The notes: generated from the sequence alone by a model not told the origin. Positions 1-9,902 are shown, counted from the first letter of the stretch. The stretch is DNA of 64,000 nt from Alkalilimnicola ehrlichii (GCF_003399765.1 NZ_NFZV01000010.1:83622-147621), one strand, 5' to 3'. Program-made: numbers and translations.

Positions 1-1326
1 GACGAGAATCTCCGCCTGGGCCCAAGCTTCGCCCACCGGCGCCGGCCACCTACTTCGCCTACCCGGAAGACAATCGTAATTTCGTCGATGCCAGCCTGCG
101 TTGCGTTGGCGTCGGCGCCTGTCGCAGCCTTCACGGCGACGTCATGTGCCCAAGCTATCGGGCGACCGGTGACGAGCAACACTCAACCCGAGGCCGCGCC
201 CGCCTATTGTTTGAGATGTCGCGAAACGACTCCTTGCTGCGGGGGTGGCGGGATAAGGCGGTTCTCGACGCCCTGGATCTATGCTTAGCGTGTAAGGGTT
301 GTAAAAGCGACTGCCCGGTCAGCGTCGACATGGCTACCTATAAAGCCGAATTCTACGCCCACTACTATCGACGCCGCCTTCGGCCCCGCACCGCCTACGC
401 CATGGGGTTGATTTATTGGTGGTCGCGCTTGGCAGCCTGGGTGCCGACGCTCGCGAACGGTATGACGCAAACGCCCGGCATTAGCGGGATCGCCAAGCGC
501 TTGGGCAATATTCACCCCGAGCGCCCCCTGCCCCGCTATGCGAAACAGAGCTTCCGAGCTTGGTTTAGCCGCAGGCGTCGTCGCCCACCTGGCAAGCCCG
601 TCCTCCTCTGGCCGGATACGTTCTACAATTTTTTCTATCCCGAAGTTCCTCGGGCTGCCGTTGCCGTCCTTGAGAATGCTGGCTACAAACCGTTACTGCC
701 CCCGCGCTCCGTCTGTTGCGGCCGTCCCCTGTATGCATGGGGCATGCTGGATACCGCGCGCCGACAATTGCGGCAAACGCTAGATACCATTTATCCCTGG
801 ATGGCTCAGGGCATCCCGCTGGTAGGCTTGGAACCATCCTGTATTGCCGTCTTTCGTGACGAGCTACCGAACATGTTAGCCGACGACCCCCGAGCGACAC
901 CGGTTGCCAATCAGAGCTATTTATTTAGCGAGTTCCTGACCGAGTCCGATTACCAGCCGCCACAACTTAACCAGCGCGCCTTAATTCATGTGCACTGCAA
1001 CCAACACGCCGTGTTAGATGCCGATGCCGACGGCCGCTTATTAACCCGCGCAGGTATCGACTGCCACAAGCTCGACTCAGGCTGTTGCGGCATGTCGGGG
1101 CCTTTCGGTTTTGAACGGGCGCATTACGACATTGCCCAGGCAGTAGGCGAGACGGTGCTGCTACCGGCGGTACGAGAAGCGCCTGACGACACCCTTATCG
1201 TTACCAACGGATTCAGTTGCCGCGAACAGATTGCCCATAACACCCGCCGGCGCGCGGCATACCGCCGAAATTCTATTTCAGGCCTTACAACAGCAAGGAG
1301 GGCGACATGCCGCAAGCGATTGGTAA
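1..1326 (+). CDS. FAD-linked oxidase / 4Fe-4S ferredoxin-type protein, C-terminal part (frameshifted near its end)
   Basis: This is the C-terminal iron-sulfur half of a large FAD-binding plus (Fe-S)-binding oxidoreductase of the glycolate/lactate-oxidase-like group; its FAD domain lies before the window. The frame is open from base 3. It shows two cysteine clusters of 4Fe-4S type (CVGVGACR...MCPSYR, then CLACKGCKSDCPVSVD at about 285-325), followed by CCG-type redox motifs (SVCCGRPLYAWG, then LDSGCCGMSGPFGFE). After the conserved GFSCREQIAHNT the frame goes wrong: the expected C-terminus (HTAEILFQALQQQGG) is read one frame over and stops at TAA 1324-1326. The switch lies at about 1249-1258 and fits one extra base, perhaps in GG 1257-1258. 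The restored end overlaps the next gene by 20 bases. The family is clear; the substrate is unknown. Confidence 0.8.
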
Positions 1327-1681
1327 AACCCGTTGGGCTATTGCCGAAGGCTACATCCCCTCAGGCAGTACGGGGTCGGGTCGAGCTTTAGAAAGTCACG
1401 AAACGGTATGTTTATTGAACGCCGGCGATGTCGATGCACATGTCGAAATAACAATCTATTTCGCCGATCGCGAGCCGGCAGGCCCCTTTGTTGCCAACGT
1501 ACCCGCTCGTCGAACTCTGCATTTACGCTTTAACGAGTTAAAGCAACCCGAACCGATTCCCAAAGATACCGACTTCGCCAGCGTTATCGAATCTAACGTA
1601 CCCATTGTCGTTCAGCACACCCGACTCGACTCGCGACAAGCGGAATTGAGCATTATGACGACGCTGGCATTTTCAGCCTGA
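1307..1681 (+). CDS. Sensory rhodopsin transducer (ASRT) family protein
   Basis: The 124-residue product matches, almost along its whole length, the soluble transducer of Anabaena sensory rhodopsin as I remember that sequence. Shared blocks include WAIAEGYIP, SHETVC, LNAGD.DAHVEITIYF, VPARRT, and near the end DTDFASVI.SNVPIVVQHTRLD. The family forms small beta-sandwich tetramers; members without a rhodopsin partner are thought to bind other ligands, possibly carbohydrates. The ATG at 1307 follows an AAGGAGG ribosome site at about 1295-1301, and the start lies inside the restored end of the upstream Fe-S gene, so the two are probably co-translated. No rhodopsin gene is in the window. Next comes an SDR enzyme 14 bases on, suggesting a three-gene redox operon. 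Family assignment is strong; the role here is unknown. Confidence 0.85.
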   Translation: MPQAIGKTRWAIAEGYIPSGSTGSGRALESHETVCLLNAGDVDAHVEITIYFADREPAGPFVANVPARRTLHLRFNELKQPEPIPKDTDFASVIESNVPIVVQHTRLDSRQAELSIMTTLAFSA

Positions 1682-1695
1682 GCCAAGGAGGCAGC

Positions 1696-2706
1696 ATGAT
1701 AAAGCGCAGCAGAAAGTCGCGACAGGTGGTTGTTATCACGGGTGCATCCGCAGGCATTGGACGCGCAACTGCGTTTGAATTCGCGCGCCAGGGCTATGCC
1801 GTCGGATTGATCGCCAGAGGCGAAAAGCGGCTGCACTCGGCCTGCTCGGCCATCGAGCGGCAAGGGGGACGGGCATTGGTCTTGCAGGCCGACGTCACCG
1901 ACCCGGCAGCCCTGGAGCAGGCCGCAGCACGGGCCGAGCGCGAACTCGGCCCAATCGACGTATGGGTCAATTCGGCTATGGCTACGGTATTCGGGCGTTT
2001 CGACGATATTACTCCAGACGAATACCGTCAGGTTACCGAAACGACGTATCTGGGTACGGTCAACGGCACCCGGAGCGCCTTGGTGCGTATGCGACGCCGG
2101 GATTCCGGCACAATCATTCAAGTCGGTTCAGCCTTGGCATATCGCGCTATTCCCCTGCAAGCGGCATACTGCGGAGCTAAGCACGCCATTCGCGGATTCA
2201 CCGATTCTCTGCGCAGCGAACTCATCTACGAAGGCAGCCGGATTCGACTCAGCATGGTGCAGTTGGGCGCCTTTAATACGCCGCAATTCGAGTGGGGCCG
2301 AAACCGGATGAATTATCGTCCGCAGCCCGTGCCCCCCATTTATCAGCCGGAAGTGGCGGCACAAGCGATAGCTTGGACTGCTCGCCATCCGCGACGGGAA
2401 GTCTCGGTTGGAGCGACCAGCGTTCTGGCCATTCTTGGCCAGAAGCTCGCGCCCCGCATTATGGACTGGTACATGGCTAAAGGCGCCTGGGAAGGCCAAC
2501 TCACCGAACAGCGCGCGTTAGCGGGGCGCCCGGACAATTTATTCTCCGCGCCGAAAGGCGATTACGGGAGTCATGGCCGGTTCGATAGCGAAGCCCGTAA
2601 TTCCAGCATCCAATTCCTGCTATCTCGAAACCGAGCCTGGCTCGGTAGCGCGGTGACGGCAGCACTGGCGGCAGGTGTGATCCGTTATCGCCATCATCAC
2701 CGTTAG
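1696..2706 (+). CDS. Short-chain dehydrogenase/reductase (SDR) family oxidoreductase
   Basis: A 336-residue NAD(P)-dependent oxidoreductase of the classical SDR fold. The N-terminal nucleotide site TGASAGIGRA is at about residues 15-24, the NSAM stretch stands where NNAG usually is, and the catalytic Ser and YxxxK are seen as QVGSALAYR and YCGAK. The SDR core ends at about residue 250; the remaining 85 residues form an extension ending in a short hydrophobic segment (SAVTAALAAGVI) and a basic His-rich tail, so the protein may sit at the membrane. An AAGGAGG ribosome site lies just before ATG 1696. It directly follows the ASRT-like gene and is probably in the same transcript. The substrate cannot be told from sequence. 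Confidence 0.85.
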   Translation: MIKRSRKSRQVVVITGASAGIGRATAFEFARQGYAVGLIARGEKRLHSACSAIERQGGRALVLQADVTDPAALEQAAARAERELGPIDVWVNSAMATVFGRFDDITPDEYRQVTETTYLGTVNGTRSALVRMRRRDSGTIIQVGSALAYRAIPLQAAYCGAKHAIRGFTDSLRSELIYEGSRIRLSMVQLGAFNTPQFEWGRNRMNYRPQPVPPIYQPEVAAQAIAWTARHPRREVSVGATSVLAILGQKLAPRIMDWYMAKGAWEGQLTEQRALAGRPDNLFSAPKGDYGSHGRFDSEARNSSIQFLLSRNRAWLGSAVTAALAAGVIRYRHHHR

Positions 2707-2768
2707 GACGCCCTTATCAGGTTGCCGGAGATGTTTTTCGGTTCGAACCACTGATAAGAGGCAAACGA

Positions 2769-3128
2769 CTACTGCGGAGGCGGTTGGTAAAAGCTCCCCA
2801 GAATCAGGCCGTATACCAGTTGCGCGAGCAGAGTCGTTAGCGGAGTCCGCGGCCCGTAGTTCAGCCCGAAGCGGCCGGGCGGCTCGATCCGCCGAGTCCG
2901 GCTCGGCCCATCATACTCGTTCGCAATTCGAGGGTGGATATGCGACAGCATGTGCATGCACGATAGCAGCGCAGCACCATGCAATAAGCCGAGAATGCCG
3001 CCGAGCCACCAACTGGAGAAGCCGAGGGAGGTAAAAATAAGCACGTAAACGAAAGCAAATAGCCAGCCCCCGACCCAGTACAGACCAAGCCCGAGGATGA
3101 CCGACTTATGGCGGTCAGCAGTGAACAC
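2769..3128 (-). CDS. Small integral membrane protein of unknown function
   Basis: I do not recognise this 119-residue protein. It has three likely membrane helices, at about residues 9-32 (VILGLGLYWVGGWLFAF), 37-60 (WWLGGILGLLHGAALLSCMH) and 97-114, with a polar, Arg-rich loop between the second and third. Two His residues in the second helix region (LLHGAAL, HMLSHIHP) could bind metal or haem, but this is speculation. The start is a GTG at 3128 with only a weak ribosome site, so the true start is uncertain. It converges on the SDR gene and stands alone on its strand between SDR and GH15. The hydrophobic pattern makes a real gene likely. Confidence 0.55.
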   Translation of the reverse strand: MFTADRHKSVILGLGLYWVGGWLFAFVYVLIFTSLGFSSWWLGGILGLLHGAALLSCMHMLSHIHPRIANEYDGPSRTRRIEPPGRFGLNYGPRTPLTTLLAQLVYGLILGSFYQPPPQ

Positions 3129-3246
3129 CGTGCCAACTAAAAAGGAAGATTAAGTCGCGACAACCCTAAGCTTTGACTGCCTTGCAAAATGGTAATCATC
3201 GCGGCGCTGGCGACAAACCCCCAAAGTAAAGCGCTCCCGACATCCA

Positions 3247-5076
3247 CTAGGTCTCTTCCCTCCCGACCCGGCGACGCTCCATACCCATGGCGGCGTCAAT
3301 TAATGCCAAATGGCTGTAGGCTTGGGGAAAGTTCCCGCAAAAAAGCCCGCTGTCCGGCTCCAACTCTTCCGCCATTAGACCAAGCTCGTTGGCAAAACCT
3401 GCCACATGCTCGAAACGCTCGCGGGCCTCATCCATACGACCTTGTTCGATCAAGCAATCGACAGCCCAAAACGAACAGGCCCAAAACGCACCCTCGCCTT
3501 CCGGCAAGGGGTCGTAGTCCGTGTGATAACGATAAATCAGGCCGTTTCTTCCCAACTCGCGTTCGATAAAGTCGTACGTGCCGACCATGCGCGGATCGCG
3601 GGCGTCCAGAAAACCCCGGCGCGCCATCAGCAACAAGCTGCCGTCGGCCTGATCGCCATCGAAAGCGCCGACGAAGCTGTTAAGGCTGGCGTTAAAGCCT
3701 CGCGCATTGATCGCCTGTTCCAAAGCCGCCCTTTCCCGGTAAAACTTTGCTACCGGTATCGACAACTGTCCTTTCTCGTGCAGCTGGAGTAAACGATCCA
3801 GCGCAACCCAACACATCAACTTCGAGTAGGTGTAATGGCGCGGAATATCGCGGATTTCCCAGATACCTTCGTCGGCTTTGCGCCATAAACGACAAACCGT
3901 ATGCCCAAGTCCCGCTACCATCCGCCGCTCGAACGGGTCGAGACGACCGCCGCTGAGCACATAGTCATACGCGGCAAGAACCACTTCCCCATAGACGTCG
4001 AGCTGGAGCTGGTCCTGCGCGCCGTTACCGATGCGCACCGGCCGCGAACCGCGATAGCCGCTAAACTGCTTGAGTTCGGTTTCGTCGATGTCGATTTCGC
4101 CGTGCGCTGCATACAACACCTGCAGTTCCGGCCACGTCAACCGCGTACTGTGCAATAGCCATTCAAGGAACGCGGAGGCTTCGTCGGTGTAGCCAAGATC
4201 CATAAAGGATCGATAGGTAAAGGCCGCATCCCGCAACCAGCAAAAGCGATAATCCCAATTGCGACTGCCGCCGATGTTTTCCGGTAAGGAAGCCGTCGGT
4301 GCGGCTAAAACCGCCCCCGAGAGAGCATAGTCGAGGAGCTTGAGCGTGATGGCGCTGCGCACGACCTGCGCCCGGTAAGGCCCTTGATAGCGGCAAATTC
4401 GGCTCCACCGCTCCCACCAGTGGCAGGTCGCCGCCACTCTCTCCTCGGCCGCCTCGCCAAGCAACGGGAACGTGGCCACATCGCCTTCGGTGAAGCACAC
4501 GGAAAAATGTAAGCGCTGCCCTGCCTTGGCACGCACCTCCGCGTGTAAGCCACGGCCGTCGGCACTCGGTTCCAGCGCCACATCGCTCGCCAGTACCAGG
4601 AGCCGATTACCGTAACGGTATTGCCAGCCCAGTCGGCCGCGCTTTACCAGCTCGGCACGGCGCGCCGCATACTCCGGCCGCGGTTGGAAATCGACCGTTA
4701 AGTCGATCTCCCCGTCCAACACCTCGACCAACCGTAACAGTTCGCGTTGAGGTTGGATCGGGCACCCCTCCGGGTCGGTATTGATAGGCATACAATCGGT
4801 TAACCTAACTGTACCCGTCTCGCAGACAAACAGCGTTTCCAATACAGCCGTATCGCCTCGATAACGACGCTCGACCCGCACCCTGCGTTTGGGCGTTAGG
4901 GAGAAATGCCCGCCATTCTCCCCATCGAGAATAGCGGCAAACAGCGAAGGTGCGCTGAAATGAGGCAAACATAACCAGTCGATGGATCCTAACCTAGAGA
5001 TTAGCGCAGCTGTTCGGCAATCCCCAACAACGCCGTAATCGTTGATACGCGGCTGTGACACAGCAGTGGACGACAC
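3247..5076 (-). CDS. Glycoside hydrolase family 15 protein (trehalase/glucoamylase type)
   Basis: A 609-residue cytoplasmic GH15 enzyme with the two usual parts: an N-terminal beta-sandwich (INDYGVVGDCRTAALIS, GSIDWLCLPHF) and a C-terminal (alpha/alpha)6 barrel with the catalytic neighbourhood NWDYRFCWLRDAAFTYRSF and, further on, the EGAFWACSFWAVDCL block. Enzymes of this bacterial subfamily hydrolyse alpha-glucosides; the mycobacterial trehalase belongs to it. It is transcribed away from otsA, with about 220 bases between the two starts, so a role in trehalose turnover is the best guess. Glucoamylase or an oligosaccharide hydrolase remains possible. Length is normal for the family and there is no signal peptide. 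Confidence 0.85.
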   Translation of the reverse strand: MSSTAVSQPRINDYGVVGDCRTAALISRLGSIDWLCLPHFSAPSLFAAILDGENGGHFSLTPKRRVRVERRYRGDTAVLETLFVCETGTVRLTDCMPINTDPEGCPIQPQRELLRLVEVLDGEIDLTVDFQPRPEYAARRAELVKRGRLGWQYRYGNRLLVLASDVALEPSADGRGLHAEVRAKAGQRLHFSVCFTEGDVATFPLLGEAAEERVAATCHWWERWSRICRYQGPYRAQVVRSAITLKLLDYALSGAVLAAPTASLPENIGGSRNWDYRFCWLRDAAFTYRSFMDLGYTDEASAFLEWLLHSTRLTWPELQVLYAAHGEIDIDETELKQFSGYRGSRPVRIGNGAQDQLQLDVYGEVVLAAYDYVLSGGRLDPFERRMVAGLGHTVCRLWRKADEGIWEIRDIPRHYTYSKLMCWVALDRLLQLHEKGQLSIPVAKFYRERAALEQAINARGFNASLNSFVGAFDGDQADGSLLLMARRGFLDARDPRMVGTYDFIERELGRNGLIYRYHTDYDPLPEGEGAFWACSFWAVDCLIEQGRMDEARERFEHVAGFANELGLMAEELEPDSGLFCGNFPQAYSHLALIDAAMGMERRRVGREET

Positions 5077-5299
5077 GCAAACGCTCCCTACAAAACTTTC
5101 GCTGACACTCTTCAGGCCACGTCGGCCATACCTTCGAAAGCGACTGCGGCGGCGCCTCCAGCCTCTTGAGTTATGGGGACTTTCAAGGTAATTTTCAGCA
5201 GAAGCATTCGCTTGCCTTCACCGTCGACGCCCCCACATCCAAGCTGCGGCGGTGGTTTCTCAAGCTATCTCTTACGAGTTGTGAAATCGGGGTTTGCTT

Positions 5300-6797
5300 A
5301 TGCGAATTATGGATACGAACAGCCGAGGCAGGCTGATCGTTGTCTCCAACCGCCTGCCTCTTACCATGCAAAACAAAGACGGCATTTGGTCCGCCGAACC
5401 GAGTAGCGGAGGCTTGGTCAGCGCCATGCTTCCAGTCCTACGGCGACGGGGAGGCGTTTGGATTGGATGGCCAGGGGCTACGGCGGAAAACCCAGACGAT
5501 ATGCGCGGCGTGTTCGGCGCGGCGGCGAAAAATCGGGTTTCGATTACGAGCCGGTGCACTTGTCCGCCGAAGAAGAGTCCGGCTTCTATTACGGGTTTTC
5601 CAACGAAATCATTTGGCCGCTATTCCACGACCTCGTCACCAATTGCAACTTCGACCCCAGTTATTGGGACATCTACGAACGAGTCAACCGCAAGTTCACC
5701 GAAGCGATCAAGCAGACCTATCGGGAAGACGACTTCATTTGGGTGCACGACTATCATTTGATGGAAGTGGCCCGTTATCTAAGACGCGACGGCTACCGAA
5801 GCAAGGCCGGTTTTTCCTTCATATACCCTTTCCTCCGCTAGAGATCTTCCTGAAATTGCCTTGGCGTTTCGAGATTTTGAAGAGCTTACTGGAATTCGAC
5901 TCGCTAGGTTTTCAGACGGTTCGCGACCGCCGCAATTTTCTCCAATGCGTTCGTACGCTGTATGACGTGCACACCAGCGGTAGCGGAGCCGTTATCAACC
6001 TTCGCGTCCCGACAGAGCCGGCAAGAGAGATCAGCGTCGGCTGCTTCCCGATCGGAATCGATTACGACTACGTCTCTAATCTTGCGGAATCCCGCGAGGT
6101 TCATGCGGAAGCGGCTCGCTTACAAGCAAGCCTGAACGGGCGCACGATCATCCTCGGCGTCGACCGCTTGGACTATACGAAGGGTCTGCCGAATAAGCTG
6201 GAAGCCTTTGCCGATGCCTTGCGGCGTTACCCCGAACTACGCAGGCGAGTTACCTTAGTGCAACACGTTGTTCCAAGCCGCCTCGATATTCCGGACTACC
6301 ACCGACTCCGCCAGGAGATCGAACAGCTCATCAGCAACATTAATGGCGAATACACCCAGGCGGGCTGGGTTCCGATCCACTACATGTTCCATAGCCTAGA
6401 TCAGGCATCGCTGATCGCCTACTACCAAATGGCGGATATCGCCCTAATTACTCCGCTTAAGGACGGCATGAACTTAGTCGCTAAAGAGTACTGCGCGTCG
6501 CAGACAACTAACGATGGCGTATTGATTCTCAGCGAGTTTGCCGGTGCCGCAGCACAACTACAATCCGCGGCCCTACTCGTCAACCCCTATAATATTCAAG
6601 ATGTTGCGGACAGCATTTATCGAGCCTTCGAAATGAGTCAGAAGGAGCGCAAGGAGCGGATGCAGCGGCTACGGCGGATAGTGAAATACCATGACGTGTT
6701 TCATTGGGCCGATTCGTTCTTGGCAAGTTTTACCCGTCGTAACGTTTCTCACTTCCCAATGGTCGGTGACTATATCCCACGAGAGGGGCAAACTTAG
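5300..6797 (+). CDS. otsA: Trehalose-6-phosphate synthase OtsA (two frameshifts)
   Basis: OtsA joins UDP- or GDP-glucose to glucose-6-phosphate to make trehalose-6-phosphate. The conserved protein is spread over three frames in perfect order: [11 protein letters not shown] and [10 protein letters not shown] in the first, then [12 protein letters not shown] and VHDYHLM, then [25 protein letters not shown] and [10 protein letters not shown]. The first switch is in the A5 run 5528-5532 (FGAAAK to SGFDYEPV), the second in a T run at about 5810-5814 (KAGF to FLHIPF). Each is repaired by adding one base, giving a protein of normal length (about 495 residues). I treat both as sequencing errors because every catalytic motif is intact. 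The start is ATG 5300 or ATG 5309; neither has a strong ribosome site. otsB follows after two bases. Confidence 0.85.
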
Positions 6798-6799
6798 TC

Positions 6800-7609
6800 A
6801 TGACGACGATTACCGAGGTTACGGGTTTAGCATCGACGCGCGCAGTCACCGCGGCCGTAGTAGATCGTCTACGCGGCCACACCCCCTTCGTCTGCCTAGA
6901 TTTCGACGGCACATTGGCACCGATCGCCAACGATCCTGCCACCATCGAGCTGTCGACCAGAGGACGAGCGGCACTTATCGAACTAAGCCACTGTTTCCCC
7001 GTTGCTATTGTCAGTGGCCGCGCGATAGCGGATTTAAAAGCGCGCATCCCTACCGAGCGCTTGTACTTCGCCGGAAACCACGGCCTGGAGATCGAAGGCC
7101 CCGGCCTAACGCGAAGGCATGCCGAAGCCATTGCCGCCCGCCGGGAACTGCAACGGGCCTATTCCTCTATCCAACATGCAACAACGGATATCGAAGGGGT
7201 CTTGATAGAAGACAAAGGCTTGACCTTATCGGTCCACTACCGCCAAACCCCCGAGTTTGCTCGCTTGCACGTCGCGCGGGCGGTGGATAGGGCTGTCGTC
7301 GAATCGCAGAATCTACGCAAGCATCACGGCAAGTGCGTTTACGAGCTTCGCCCTGCCGTCGATTGGCACAAAGGCGCTGCCGTCGAATATCTGCGGAGCG
7401 CTATCGAGCGTAAAACAGGGACTAACTTGCTGCCTCTCTACGTTGGAGACGACTGCACGGACGAAGATGCGTTTGCCGTATTAAACCAAGGCCGGGGAGT
7501 TTCCATATTAGTTGCCGACGCCGCTCGCCCTACCGCTGCGGAATACCTATTGCCCTCGCCCGATGCCGTTCACAGTTTTCTAGAAAACCTGCTCGACGAA
7601 CTTACTTAA
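6800..7609 (+). CDS. otsB: Trehalose-6-phosphate phosphatase OtsB
   Basis: This 269-residue HAD-superfamily phosphatase removes phosphate from trehalose-6-phosphate to give free trehalose, a compatible solute. HAD motif I is CLDFDGTLAPIA (nucleophile Asp at about residue 34), motif II is AIVSGRA, the family block YFAGNHGLEI follows, and motif IV is YVGDDCTDEDAF. The length is usual. The start lies two bases after the otsA stop, so the pair is translationally coupled. The order otsA-otsB next to a GH15 enzyme gives a compact synthesis and turnover locus. Confidence 0.93.
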   Translation: MTTITEVTGLASTRAVTAAVVDRLRGHTPFVCLDFDGTLAPIANDPATIELSTRGRAALIELSHCFPVAIVSGRAIADLKARIPTERLYFAGNHGLEIEGPGLTRRHAEAIAARRELQRAYSSIQHATTDIEGVLIEDKGLTLSVHYRQTPEFARLHVARAVDRAVVESQNLRKHHGKCVYELRPAVDWHKGAAVEYLRSAIERKTGTNLLPLYVGDDCTDEDAFAVLNQGRGVSILVADAARPTAAEYLLPSPDAVHSFLENLLDELT

Positions 7610-7752
7610 AAAGACACCAGCTCAAAGTTTGGCAAGCTTAGGATAAGCGACTTTCGCCACATTCTTAAGCTGTCGGCTTTGTCAACGGGTTTCGGTGCAG
7701 GTGCATTTGCGCAATAATCGTCGTTTCCCTCAGGACGAACACCCGAAGGACC

Positions 7753-8958
7753 ATGACGGATACAACCCAGCCGGCTACGCTCACCTACCCTACCGTAACC
7801 CGCGGCGACACCCGCTATACCCTTTTGGGGACGGCGCACGTATCGCGGGCTAGTGCGGAGGAAGTACGAGACTTAATCGCTTCCGGACGTTTCGATTCGG
7901 TCGCCATCGAGTTATGCGAAAGCCGTTATCAGGCCATCGTCAAACCCGAAGCGATGGGACAGATGGATCTGTTCGATGTCTTTCGGCAAGGCAAAGCCGG
8001 CATGGTCGCGGCCAGCCTTGCCCTAAGCGCTTATCAGCAGCGGCTTGCCGACCAGTTTGGCATAGAGCCGGGCGCTGAAATGAAAGCAGCGATCGAGTCT
8101 GCAAAAGAAGCCGATTTACCCGTGCTACTCATCGATCGAGAGATCGGCACGACGCTTAAGCGCATCTACCGCCGCATTGGCTGGTGGCAGCGAATGATCC
8201 TCATTTCAGGCCTTATCGGCAGTTTGTTCTCGCGAGAGAAAGTCACCGAAGAAGAAATCGAACGCCTAAAAGAAGGCGATGTCCTCGAATCTACCTTCTC
8301 CGAGTTCGCCTCTCGCTCGGCGACTTTGTACGATACTTTGATTCGCGAACGCGATCGTTATATGGCCGCCCGCCTACGGGAAGAACAAGCCAAACAATCG
8401 CTCAAGGAAGTCTTGGTCGTCATTGGCGCAGGCCACGCAGCCGGGTTGCAAGAGTATCTGCGCGACGAGCAAACCGAGCCGAGAGCCGAACAGGCGCAGC
8501 TGAATCAAATTCCGCCGGCGAGCCGTTGGCCGAAGATCTTTCCGTGGGCGTTAGTTGCCCTCATTCTCGCCGGCTTCGCCATCGGATTCAGTCGCAGCAG
8601 CAGTTTAGGCTGGCAGATGGTCTTTGAGTGGGTCGTCATCAATGGCGGTCTGTCTGCCCTTGGCGCAGCGATTGCAGGCGGGCATCCCCTCACCATTTTG
8701 GGCGCATTCGCGGCGGCACCGTTGACCTCGTTAAACCCAACCATAGGGGCAGGCCTAGTGGTTGCTAGTATTGAGCTTAGCCTGCGACGACCGAAGGTGG
8801 TGCATTTCGAAACGTTAAAACAAGACGTGGCCCATATTCGCGGGTGGTGGTCTAACCGCGTGGCACGGATTCTACTGGTATTTATGCTGGCAACGGCCGG
8901 TTCGGCCATTGGCACCTACGTCGCAGGCTTTAGAATTTTCGAACGTCTAGTGAACTAA
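7753..8958 (+). CDS. TraB/PrgY-family membrane protein
   Basis: A 401-residue TraB-domain protein. The N-terminal part (residues 10-255) has the family motifs LLGTAHVSRAS and AIELCESRYQ and later VLVVIGAGHAAGL, resembling the Enterococcus pheromone-shutdown proteins TraB/PrgY and the GumN/Tiki group, which include metal-dependent proteases. The C-terminal third carries about four membrane helices (WALVALILAGFAIGF, WVVINGGLSALGAAIAGG, LTILGAFAAAPLTSL, ILLVFMLATAGSAIG). The bacterial role is unknown; substrate cleavage at the membrane is only a possibility. It has no operon partners: otsB ends about 140 bases before, and a strong hairpin follows. Confidence 0.82.
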   Translation: MTDTTQPATLTYPTVTRGDTRYTLLGTAHVSRASAEEVRDLIASGRFDSVAIELCESRYQAIVKPEAMGQMDLFDVFRQGKAGMVAASLALSAYQQRLADQFGIEPGAEMKAAIESAKEADLPVLLIDREIGTTLKRIYRRIGWWQRMILISGLIGSLFSREKVTEEEIERLKEGDVLESTFSEFASRSATLYDTLIRERDRYMAARLREEQAKQSLKEVLVVIGAGHAAGLQEYLRDEQTEPRAEQAQLNQIPPASRWPKIFPWALVALILAGFAIGFSRSSSLGWQMVFEWVVINGGLSALGAAIAGGHPLTILGAFAAAPLTSLNPTIGAGLVVASIELSLRRPKVVHFETLKQDVAHIRGWWSNRVARILLVFMLATAGSAIGTYVAGFRIFERLVN

Positions 8959-8973
8959 GCGTTCGATTTATGG

Positions 8974-9008
8974 GTGCAGAGTGCCGCGCCCAGCGCGGCA
9001 CTCTGCAC
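8974..9008 (+). terminator. Perfect 15-bp hairpin after the TraB-family gene
   Basis: Arms 8974-8988 (GTGCAGAGTGCCGCG) and 8994-9008 pair without mismatch around a five-base loop, 16 bases after the TraB stop. There is no T run after it, so it may be a weak or Rho-assisted terminator, or an mRNA-stabilising stem. Confidence 0.6.
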
Positions 9009-9230
9009 GGGTCGACACCCATTGTCTGCTCGTCGTCCTGCAGCGCCCTCTCACGGTGGCTTTACTGTCAACGGACTCATACAAAAAGGCGCCGGGGCAC
9101 AAGCTCAATAAATGAAAAATATCGGTGTTTCCTCATTCTGTGATTGCAAGCGCTGAAAAGTCTTGCGCTTTTCCGTTTATCTCTACATTATGAGCAGTAG
9201 GTGATACACAAACATAAGCAAAAGGCGAAC

Positions 9231-9902
9231 ATGCGCCGAATCATCGTCTTAAATAGCAAAGGTGGCTGCGGCAAGACGACCATATCAACGAATCTAGCCA
9301 GTCAATACGCAGCCAGGGGGTATAAAACCGCGTTGATCGATAACGATCCTCAGGGCTCCAGTTTGAACTGGCTAAGCCACCGTCCTGGCTGGTCTCCTGA
9401 GATCAAAGGGATCAATGCGTTTGCCGCCAATCGCGGCGGCATGACTCGCTCTTGGGCCCTGCGTACGCCACCGGATACCGAGCGCGTCATTCTAGACACG
9501 CCGGCCAGCTTGCTCAGGCCCGATTACAACGAGCACTTGCGCGGCGTAAACCTCATTCTCATCCCCGTTCAACCGTCTTCTATCGATGTTCATGCGGCTG
9601 CGAACTTCATTCGCGACTTGCTCCTGGTTAATAAGGTCGATCGCTACCAAGAACGCGTCGGCATCATAGCCAACCGCAGCCGACAGCAGGGAGGCGCGTT
9701 CGAGAAGCTCGAACGCTTTCTGGCAAGTCTTAAAATTCCGGTGCTTGCGCATCTGCGAGATACGATGAATTATGTACGGGCCGCCGAACAAGGGCTGGGT
9801 GTACATGAAATCGATGCCTCGCGGGCGCAACTCGAACTGGAAGCTTGGGACCGCATTATCGAGTGGTTAGAGCGGGACCAGGTGCCCGGAGCTTATTTTT
9901 AA
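9231..9902 (+). CDS. Orphan ParA/MinD-like ATPase
   Basis: The 223-residue product is a P-loop ATPase of the ParA family. It has a deviant Walker A box KGGCGKTT with the signature lysine in SKGGC, a Walker A' stretch ([10 protein letters not shown]) and a switch region with VILDTPASL. These ATPases position plasmids, chromosomes or large protein assemblies by dimerising on ATP and binding DNA. No ParB-like gene lies beside it, so it is more likely a cargo-positioning or uncharacterised member than a chromosome partition protein. An upstream GTG at 9201 is in frame, but ATG 9231 places the P-loop where it normally is. Upstream, 9009-9230 holds its presumed promoter; I could not fix one. Confidence 0.8.
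   Translation: MRRIIVLNSKGGCGKTTISTNLASQYAARGYKTALIDNDPQGSSLNWLSHRPGWSPEIKGINAFAANRGGMTRSWALRTPPDTERVILDTPASLLRPDYNEHLRGVNLILIPVQPSSIDVHAAANFIRDLLLVNKVDRYQERVGIIANRSRQQGGAFEKLERFLASLKIPVLAHLRDTMNYVRAAEQGLGVHEIDASRAQLELEAWDRIIEWLERDQVPGAYF

Noticed and set aside
5294..5841. Three separate genes in the otsA region
   Set aside because: The pieces align end to end with one OtsA, and each break is a one-base change in a homopolymer.
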